64,000 nt of DNA from CAVZZV01 sp963779845 (GTDB taxonomy: Bacteria; Bacteroidota; Bacteroidia; Bacteroidales; GCA-2748055). Shown piece after piece: positions 56,866 through 64,000 of this stretch. Location: contig CAVZZV010000001.1 of assembly GCA_963779845.1 (NCBI GenBank), forward strand, positions 558,001 through 622,000, given 5' to 3'. The notes beneath the pieces were generated by a model that did no database searches, had not been told where the DNA came from, and saw only the letters and a list, made by a program, of their open reading frames with translations. The position numbers and the translations under genes are program-made. The stretch's first letter is position 1, and each line of letters opens with the position of its first letter.

Positions 56866-57661
56866 GGATTTTTTTAAAGATAAAACAGTCTGGATAACGG
56901 GAGGCTCCTCCGGGATTGGAGAAGCTTTGGCAGGTTTGCTCTCAAAGTTGGGATCAAGGGTAATCATTTCATCCCATGAAGAAAAAGAACTAAGACGGGT
57001 TCAGGATGAAAACAGAGGCCATCTTTATCCGGTGGAAATTCTGACATTTGACCTCTCAATCCCTGAACAGGTCAGGCAGGCCGCGGCAAAAATCCTTCAA
57101 AAATATTCCCGCATAGACCTCCTTTTTAACAACGGGGGTGTTTCCCAGAGAACCACTGCCATCGAAACCAACCTGGAACTGGATAGAAAAATAATGGAAG
57201 TCAATTACTTTTCAGGAGTAATCCTCACCAAAGCGCTGCTTCCATCCATGGTTGAACAGGGTGGTGGCCATATTGTCGTTACCAGCAGTATTTCAGGATT
57301 GTTTGGTTTTCCCCTGCGTTCGGCTTATGCAGCATCCAAACACGCCTTGCATGGATTTTATGAATCGGTGTGGACCGAACTTTCTGAAAAGGGAATAAGG
57401 ACAACATTGGTATGCCCTGGCAGGGTGAAGACCAACATATCACTCCACGCACTCAATAAAGAGGGAAAAGCACATGGGAAAATGGATGCAGGGCAAGCCG
57501 GCGGGATTGATCCGGGAAAAGCAGCACAGGAAATTCTCAGAGCGGTCCAGAAAAATCGGAGGATAGTTCTTGTTGGCGGAAAAGAACTTTTGATGCCTTA
57601 CATTAAGAGATTTTTTCCATCTCTGTTTTATTTTATGGTCACCCGGGTGAAATCGACCTGA
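56852..57661 (+). CDS. Short-chain dehydrogenase/reductase
   Basis: A 269-residue classical SDR. The cofactor motif is TGGSSGIG (16-23), NNGG follows near residue 92, and the catalytic Ser (VTSSISG) and Tyr/Lys (YAASK) are present. The DltE/DHRS7-like C-terminus (TLVCPGRVKTNISL and PYIKRFFPSLFYF) hints at lipid substrates, which fits its overlap with the acyltransferase. Substrate unproven. Confidence 0.88.
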   Translation: MMSYRDFFKDKTVWITGGSSGIGEALAGLLSKLGSRVIISSHEEKELRRVQDENRGHLYPVEILTFDLSIPEQVRQAAAKILQKYSRIDLLFNNGGVSQRTTAIETNLELDRKIMEVNYFSGVILTKALLPSMVEQGGGHIVVTSSISGLFGFPLRSAYAASKHALHGFYESVWTELSEKGIRTTLVCPGRVKTNISLHALNKEGKAHGKMDAGQAGGIDPGKAAQEILRAVQKNRRIVLVGGKELLMPYIKRFFPSLFYFMVTRVKST

Positions 57662-57687
57662 AAAATATGAATTGGAAGCATTATTAT

Positions 57688-57695
57688 TAATTTTG
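57688..57695 (+). promoter_or_regulatory. Bacteroidota -7 element before the VOC gene (TAATTTTG)
   Basis: Exact TAnnTTTG ending 34 bases before the start codon, so this gene is likely transcribed separately from the operon before it. Confidence 0.45.
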
Positions 57696-57729
57696 CAGGG
57701 AAATTAGAGATAAACTTTTTTAGGATGCC

Positions 57730-58818
57730 ATGAAGGAAAAGATAATTAGCGGGATACAGCAGATTGGAATTGGGGTGGTAAATATGAAGGGGGCATGGAA
57801 GTGGTACAGGGAAAATTTTGGTGTAGATATAAAGATCTTTGAAGATGCCGCCATGGCCGAATTAATGCTTCCCTATACAGGGGGAGAGCCAAGAATGAGG
57901 CATGCTGCCCTTGCGATGAACCTGATGGGTGGCGGAGGATTTGAAATATGGCAATATACGGAGAGGACCCCCAAACCTCCCATTGAAAAAATCAGTATTG
58001 GAGATCTCGGGATCTTTGCAGCTAAAATCAAAAGTCGTGATGTTAAAGCAACATTTAATTACTTTCAGGAGAAAAAGCTGAATGTTAACGGTCTTTCGAA
58101 AGACCCTTCGGGAAGGACCTATTTTTTCATTAACGACCCATACGGAAACATCTTTCAAATTGTCGATTCTGAATCCTGGTTCCGGATTGACAGGGGGAAG
58201 TTCACCGGCGCGGCATCTGGTGCAATCATAGGATCCTCTGATATTGACAAATCCATGAAAGTCTACTCCGGCATTCTTGGCTATGATGAGGTGGTTTACG
58301 ACAAGGAGGGGAACTTTGAAGACTTTGGTGCATTAATTGGCGGAAAAGGTAAATTCAGACGGGTATTGTTAAGGCACGCGACCAATAGGCTTGGAGGTTT
58401 TTCCCGACTTTTTGGCCCAAGTGAAATCGAACTTGTACAATCTCTGGACCGTCAAGCAGATGCTATTTTTAAAGATCGTTTCTGGGGGGACCTGGGATTC
58501 ATTCATCTTTGCTTCGACATCAGGGGAATGGCACAACTGCGAAAAGAATGCTACGAAAAGGGTTTCCCTTTTACGGTCGACAGTGACGTACATCCCCAGG
58601 GGGAAAGTTTTGATATGGGTGAGGCGGCAGGACATTTTGCCTATATTGAAGATCCTGACCGCACACTAATCGAATTTGTAGAAACACACAAAATACCGAT
58701 AATGAAAAAATTCGGCTGGTATCTTAACCTGCAGAAACGCGATCCCTCCAAACCACTTCCTGACTGGATCCTCAAAGCGCTGAAATATAGCCGTGTTAAG
58801 GATAAATATTTCCGTTGA
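57730..58818 (+). CDS. Two-domain VOC (glyoxalase/4-hydroxyphenylpyruvate dioxygenase-like) protein
   Basis: A 362-residue protein with tandem vicinal-oxygen-chelate domains at about 5-155 and 165-320. The second domain has likely metal ligands in LLRH, FIHLCFDI and DPDRTLIEFVE, an H-H-E arrangement as in HPPD-type iron dioxygenases. The first lacks the matching His at QQIGIGVVNM. It lacks the HPPD C-terminal helix signature, so annotation as HPPD would be overreach. Monocistronic. Substrate unknown. Confidence 0.8.
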   Translation: MKEKIISGIQQIGIGVVNMKGAWKWYRENFGVDIKIFEDAAMAELMLPYTGGEPRMRHAALAMNLMGGGGFEIWQYTERTPKPPIEKISIGDLGIFAAKIKSRDVKATFNYFQEKKLNVNGLSKDPSGRTYFFINDPYGNIFQIVDSESWFRIDRGKFTGAASGAIIGSSDIDKSMKVYSGILGYDEVVYDKEGNFEDFGALIGGKGKFRRVLLRHATNRLGGFSRLFGPSEIELVQSLDRQADAIFKDRFWGDLGFIHLCFDIRGMAQLRKECYEKGFPFTVDSDVHPQGESFDMGEAAGHFAYIEDPDRTLIEFVETHKIPIMKKFGWYLNLQKRDPSKPLPDWILKALKYSRVKDKYFR

Positions 58819-59291
58819 GAAAAGATTTTTCAAAGGATAGTGCTGCCGGTAAATATCTCCATTGATTAAAATCACGAACGACCACCTGGTTCCAGTCCAG
58901 CCCTATATTCTGCAACCACCCCTTCTTGTCGGTTCCATCCCGGCTTTTGAAGGAGCCACCACTTTAAGGCAAACTTACCCCCTACCGATTCCTCCCAGCT
59001 TGAGAGAGGAGCAATATTCCTGTTGCCAACCCATTATCCTTGATTCCACCCCAGCCCGGGGATCGATTTTTCTAACATCAGCCCCCAACATGATACAAAA
59101 TATCGGAAGTTAAAGTAATATCCTGACGCTTAAACTTTTCTATTGTTTCTCCGTATAAAACCCTGGACTCTAATTGCAAGTCCGCGCAAACCACCCCATT
59201 TCTTAACAATTCAAAAAAATGCCAATAACATTTTTTCAGAGCCCATGCAACCATTTAATTCAAAAGCTGGTCTTAAAAGCACAAAGATCAT
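58819..59291. other. 473-base region without a recognisable gene
   Basis: The first half is C-rich on the plus strand and carries short open frames in several phases. None has a family motif or joins across a plausible indel. The second half is AT-rich and leads to the sigma-factor start. No promoter octamer, tRNA or hairpin with U tract was found. Confidence 0.5.
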
Positions 59292-59858
59292 ATGATCGAT
59301 GAAAAGGACATAATAAGCCAATGCATTAAAAGGGACAGGAAAGCACAGAAAATGCTTTATGAAAAATATGCCCCTGCCCTTCTTGGGATTAGTGTCCGCT
59401 TCACCGGAAATATGCAGGAAGCGGAGGATATTTTGCAGGAAACCTTCGTAAAGATATTCAACAATATTGCTGATTTTGAAGGAAGAAGTTCTTTGATGGC
59501 CTGGATGAAAAGGATATTGATCAATACCGGGATTATACATTTTCATAAGAACCAGAAACATCGGTATCATGCCGAGCTGGATGATGTGAAACAAGAGATT
59601 GACGGCGGGTATGATTTTGAAGGAGCTGAGTTTACCCATGAGGAACTTCTTGGGATAGTCTCCACTCTTCCGCCCGGATACCGGATTATTTTTAACCTGT
59701 ATGCCATTGAAGGTTATAAGCATAAAGAGATCGCTGAAAAACTTGAAATTGACATCAATACATCCAAGTCGCAGTATTCAAGAGCCAAAAAAGTCATTCA
59801 AACGAAATTAGCGCTCTTACAGAAAGAAGCACAAAAAAAAGATGAAGAAAAAGTCTGA
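59292..59858 (+). CDS. ECF RNA polymerase sigma factor
   Basis: A 188-residue sigma-70 of the extracytoplasmic-function type. Region 2 (about 18-85) includes YEKYAPALLGISVRFTG, the DILQETFVKIF core-binding segment and an FEGRSSLMAWMKRILIN stretch; region 4 (about 125-180) ends with the helix-turn-helix GYKHKEIAEKLEIDINTSKSQ. The stop lies 17 bases inside the next gene, which encodes a membrane protein with a short cytoplasmic N-terminus. That arrangement is typical of sigma/anti-sigma pairs. Which genes it controls is unknown; the downstream surface protein is an obvious candidate. Confidence 0.92.
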   Translation: MIDEKDIISQCIKRDRKAQKMLYEKYAPALLGISVRFTGNMQEAEDILQETFVKIFNNIADFEGRSSLMAWMKRILINTGIIHFHKNQKHRYHAELDDVKQEIDGGYDFEGAEFTHEELLGIVSTLPPGYRIIFNLYAIEGYKHKEIAEKLEIDINTSKSQYSRAKKVIQTKLALLQKEAQKKDEEKV

Positions 59859-61156
59859 CATAGAAGAGCTGTTTAAGGAGAATTTTAAGGATTACCATCC
59901 TCTGCCCTCCCCTTCGGTTTGGAGAGGGATTAAAAGAAGATTGTTTTTTTCCGATCTTTTAAGGTTCAGGTGGAATTCTCTCAATATCTATTGGCTCTCC
60001 TTATTGATCATACCCATAGGACTTCTTGTTTACCCATACCCGGGAAATCAAACACAACATACCGATTCAGACCATTTAAAAATTGAAAAAAAACTTCCCC
60101 TAGTCCGATTCTTTATTTGTCCCCAAATCCATTGCAATGGATGTGAGTTCAGAATTGAACCAAACCACTCAAAAAGCATCCGGAATAAATGAACAGGAAA
60201 ATTCTGCAAAAACTCTCCCGGTACAAATGAATAAGAATAAAAGGGTCATAATACCGGAATTCCAAAATGAAATTAGAGCAACTCCTCAAATAAAGGATGA
60301 GCCAAAGCAGGAGGACGATAGGATTACAACTGGAACCTTCCATCCGGCCACCAAGGCTCTCTTTATACCTTCAAGTTCTTCCGGTTGCCAGCCACTGAAG
60401 ATACATTTTAAAAACCTGTCCATTAACAGTCAGGAGTATTTCTGGAATTTTGGAGATGGCGGGACCTCCGGTTTATCAGAACCTGAGTATGTTTTTGACG
60501 AACCGGGAAAATTCATGGTTAGTCTTACCGTGATGGATGAAAACCGTCAGGTGAGCCGGTACAGCCAGACTATTGAAGTTTTTAAGATGCCGGATGCAAG
60601 CTTTGAGTTTGATAGCCAAAAGGAGTTGGCGGAGGGAGAGCCCACCTATTTTTACAACTATTCCACTGGAGCCACTCGTTTTTTATGGGATTTTGGTGAT
60701 GGAAATGGGTCAGAAAGCAGCGAACCTGTTCATTTTTACAGAGAAAAAGGGAAAGTGGAGATTCTTCTGAAGGTCTGGAGTGCTAAAGGATGCATGGACA
60801 GTCTAAGACTTAGAAACTCCTGGTCTGACAAAGAAACTGAAATAACCTTTCCAACCGCTTTTTCCCCCAATATGGATGGCCCAACAGGAGGCTATTTTAT
60901 TCCCGGAGAAAGAAACAACATGGTGTTTCATCCGTATATAGTGGATGTTCCTGTCGAATACCAGTTGAAGATATTCAACAGGAAAGGAAATTTGATCTTT
61001 GAGAGCAACGATTTTCAGATGGGCTGGGATGGATACTACCAGCAGGAACTTCAGCCTCGTGGCGTATATATTTATAAAGCCAGGGGCCGGTATACAAATG
61101 GAAAACCGTTTGTAAAATTAGGCGATGTTACCCTCATCTGGAACAAAAAATATTGA
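59842..61156 (+). CDS. Membrane-anchored PKD protein with gliding-motility type C-terminus, possible anti-sigma (frameshifted)
   Basis: About 437 residues when one extra base near 60107 is removed. Residues 1-44 are hydrophilic and would face the cytoplasm (DIEELFKENFKDYHPLPSP), 45-66 form a single transmembrane helix, then comes a charged linker and two PKD domains marked by WNFGDG and WDFGDG. The last about 100 residues (TFPTAFSPNMDG ... IFNRKGN ... GVYIYKARG ... DVTLIW) match the gliding-motility-associated CHU_C/T9SS type B C-terminal domain. No cleavable signal peptide is apparent. Overlap with the ECF sigma gene and the topology suggest an anti-sigma role for the N-terminus. This is inference. 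Confidence 0.78.
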
Positions 61157-61206
61157 TTTGAACCAAAAGAAATTTATAATATTTAAAGAAACTAACTTTT
61201 AATCCG

Positions 61207-64000
61207 ATGAAAGATCTCCACCCTCTTTTAAAGAAAATGATCACCATGAGTTTGGTTGTTTTAGCCGTCACTTTTTACATAAAATCACAGACTCCCAATT
61301 GATCCCGGCCAAATGTATCACTGCTAAATCAGGATATCCGATAACCTTTACCAGTCCCGACCAAAAGACATTGTGACTCACAGATGTTACGGGCCGTCAG
61401 TAACTGTTAGTGGTACCACAGCAGACTTTCCATCGTTGTAGTACGGCTATCTCCCCAACCATCATTATTGATCCGGCAGTGGAATTGGTCCATAAATTTT
61501 CGTTTATTATTCACATTACCAAAAACAAATATGCAACCGCAAAATGTTGCGATAGGAGTTATGGTTTCGGACCGCGGTACACTGGCAGTACAAAAGATCA
61601 TCTATCCAACCTTTACCAATCAGCAGGCCATTACTGCAATAAATGACAATAGCCATTCAGTCCGATTTACCAATGGGTTATATTGGAATGGAGATAAGGA
61701 TATTTGTTCTGACATCAAGGACGTACAGATGAAAACAACCTGGACATGACTATGAACTGCCGAAACAGTATTCATTTTAATCCCCCTCGGGCTCTATAAG
61801 GTAAGATGGGAAACACCCTCTATGTGCCCAAAGACCAACCATATTATCCCCGAAAATCATTGGGAATTCGGTAGATATCGAGTGTAATCTCTCCCTTCAT
61901 AATTATCCGGTTGAAAACTCAGTAATTTTAGCTGGATAATTTCCAGTAATGCCCTATTTATAAAATACCGGTGATTTGCTTCAGCCTACATTTATTTGCA
62001 GGAATACCGCCCACAAGACATATGTTCTTCCGGCTTATAGAAATGATAATGAGCCATTGGAGAGGTATTTGTTTTTAAACCCTTCTCCTGGATCACCCTT
62101 CCACTTTATTTTGTGTTGGGGAAATATTCCAGGGATTTATTTTCAGCGATCAAACAACATTTGATTGCCGGATTAGAAGTTGAACCTGATAGGCCCAAGT
62201 TTGAAAGCACCAGATGGATGCAATTTGTATATGGCACTCAACTCAAATCAGGTGAATTCCAAATGTATTTATCAATGTTGACGGTACGATGGTACAGGTA
62301 ACTGATAATGATGGAAATACCATTACAGGCCCGTTGACCGTCGATCCAAACACCGGATTACAATTCCCCCTTATAATACTTCCAGAGGGTTTTTTGAAGG
62401 TCCGGCTGAAATAATTCCTGACCCTGCCCTGGCACCTTCGCCCAAGAAATATTCCTATCTATCACAGAGGAGAATTATACCAACGATCAGGCGAATGATG
62501 TTTTTGAAGTGAAATTAGATACTGGGGGCCTTGTAACTAAATTGAGTTGATTTTGCGCAACCATTGAGACCGCTGTACAGAGTCTCCCGATTAGATTATT
62601 GTCACCCCCCCCTCCCAACCCGGGTATCCATGACCATTGTTTTGGAACCGTACCATTGAATATTTCCGTATCTGGAACAGGGGGCGAAATCGACTGGTTT
62701 TCAGATTCCGCTTTAAGTAATTTAATTATGGATAACAGTAATACCTATACTCATGGAAAAACTGCAGTAGGTAATTATTATTATTGGGTAAATGAAACAA
62801 CCAGCAATGGCTGCGTGGGTCCCGATACCATGGTCACCCTTTCCATAAACCCGCTGCCCAATATAACTCCTGCTGTCTCTGACCCCTCCGTTTGTGTTGG
62901 GACCAATGCCATTATTACGGTGAATAACAGCGAGATTGGAACGACTTACCAGCTAAGAAGGGATTCTGATAATGCGAATGTAGGAGCTGCTGTACCCGGC
63001 AATGGAGCGGCCATCACCTTCACCGTAAACCCGGCATCGACCATCACCTATAATGTCCTCGCACAGATCACAGCAACAGGCTGTCCGGCAGAACTTACCG
63101 ATAAAGCCATTGTGACCGTGCATCCCCTGGCCACCATTACCACCCAACCGCAAAACCGTACTATTTGCGAATCGAACAATACCACATTTACCATCACAGC
63201 CGCGGGACCCGGCCTTACCTACAGATGGCAGGTCGATCAGGGAAGTGGATGGGTAGATCTCAATAATAACGCAACCTATAATGGAGTAACGACCTCTTCT
63301 CTCGCTGTGTCGAATGTTACCACTGGTATGAATACTTACAAGTATCGTGTCGTATTAACCACTACAGGAGGATGTCCCAGAAACTCAAATGCAGGAATTC
63401 TCACCGTTAATCCTTCTCCATTGGATAAAAACGCGCTGGCTATTGATCCTTTTCTTTGCTATAATACAGGAACGGTAATACGAATCGAGAATGCCCAGGA
63501 TGGAGTAAGTTATACCATAAATAATGGCGTTAATCCGGCCCAAACACAAAATCAGGTAGGTTCCTCTGATCTTAACTTTAATACAGGGCCTTTCACTCCT
63601 GCCTCTTTAACTACCTATACCTATACCATAACTGCAAGTGCTCTCGGCTGTACCCGGGTATTAAATGATACTCCGGGAGTAACTGTGAATGCCAACGTCA
63701 TTCTGAATGCAATATCCCATAGCGATATTTGTCAGGACGGTCAGATTGACCTGCCGGACGCTCCTGCTTCCGGGGGTTCAACCGGCGCTGCGGGTTTCTC
63801 CTATGCCTGGACAGGTACTGATATTACAGGTACGATCACCACCAAAGATCCAGCCCCGTTTAACCCTGTTCTCTCAGGAACTCATAATATTAACCTCCTG
63901 GTGACCGATGCTAATTTCAGAAATGTAGTTTCCACCGACAATACTACCTGTACAGCAAGCCGAAATATGTCTTTTGAAGTAAACCCGGTACCCCTTAATA
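61207..64000 (+). CDS. Large Ig-like repeat surface protein, N-terminal part (frameshifted, runs off the window)
   Basis: Starts MKDLHPLLKKMITMSLVVLAV, a signal peptide ending near KSQ. From about 61300 to 62550 coding-like stretches change frame repeatedly. Examples are VAIGVMVSDRGTLAV, GLEVEPDRPKFES and ANDVFEVKLDTGGLV, so several indels are present. From 62551 to 64000 one frame is open throughout, about 480 codons of Thr/Asn/Gly-rich Ig-like modules with recurrent short motifs (ITVNNS, TVNPAST, ILTVNPSP, FEVNPVP) and paired cysteines. This is the style of giant T9SS-exported adhesins such as SprB relatives. It follows the sigma/PKD pair by 50 bases. Confidence 0.72.

Noticed and set aside
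58862..59113. 83-codon plus-strand frame and a similar minus-strand frame in the same region
   Set aside because: Composition is Pro/Leu/Ser-rich from C-rich DNA, there is no domain or upstream promoter, and the frames do not join into a longer protein.
1..64000. tRNA or rRNA genes, CRISPR arrays, insertion sequences, prophage or integrase genes
   Set aside because: Intergenic regions were read for cloverleaf-like, repeat-spacer and transposase signals. None was found, though structured RNAs without strong sequence signature could be missed by eye.

Overview
The window looks like a chromosomal segment of a member of the Bacteroidota (class Bacteroidia, probably an anaerobic or microaerobic Bacteroidales or Marinilabiliales relative). 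The evidence is the type IX secretion plug protein, two DUF6089 barrels beside uppS-bamA-ompH-ompH, DUF3078 and DUF4924 proteins, a fused E1 alpha/beta 2-oxo-acid dehydrogenase, a KorA with fused gamma domain, and many start-proximal TAnnTTTG promoter elements with little Shine-Dalgarno signal. No tRNA, rRNA, CRISPR array, insertion sequence or prophage was found.

Layout. 0-6 kb: rhomboid protease, GmhB-like phosphatase, YqgE, NhaC antiporter and the fused E1. 6-14 kb: the sodium-pumping NADH:quinone oxidoreductase operon nqrABCDEF, with the flavin transferase apbE and two tiny cysteine-rich membrane proteins, one resembling the iron-delivery factor NqrM. 14-20.5 kb: T9SS plug protein, a polytopic membrane protein, mqnB-mqnD-hldD (futalosine menaquinone pathway plus heptose synthesis), and a pterin pair (PTPS-folE). 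20.7-27.3 kb: fabD, then thrA-HAD-thrB-thrC. 27.3-35 kb: gdhA, a receiver/PEP-synthase-like hybrid protein, korB and korA, all on the minus strand around 2-oxoglutarate and glutamate. 35-45 kb: gamma carbonic anhydrase, murI, ompH x2, bamA, uppS, DUF6089 x2, nadK, a CBS protein and pdxJ. 45-52.8 kb: esterase, manA, engB, prs, rplY, pth, a two-component system, an S4 protein and DUF4924. 52.8-58.8 kb: DUF3078 protein, flavin reductase, BASS transporter, acyltransferase, SDR and a double-VOC protein. 59.3-64 kb: an ECF sigma factor, a membrane-anchored PKD protein with a gliding-motility type C-terminus, and the start of a large Ig-like surface protein that runs off the window.

The genes describe a Gram-negative cell with Na+-based respiration on menaquinone, reductive 2-oxoglutarate chemistry, outer-membrane biogenesis and T9SS-dependent surface proteins. 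Single-base frameshifts concentrate at 45.6-49.5 kb and 60.1-62.6 kb, with isolated ones in bamA and the PEP-synthase-like gene. They break essential genes whose reading frame is restored exactly by one-base corrections, so I read them as consensus errors rather than biology. Spans given for those genes are the restored ones.
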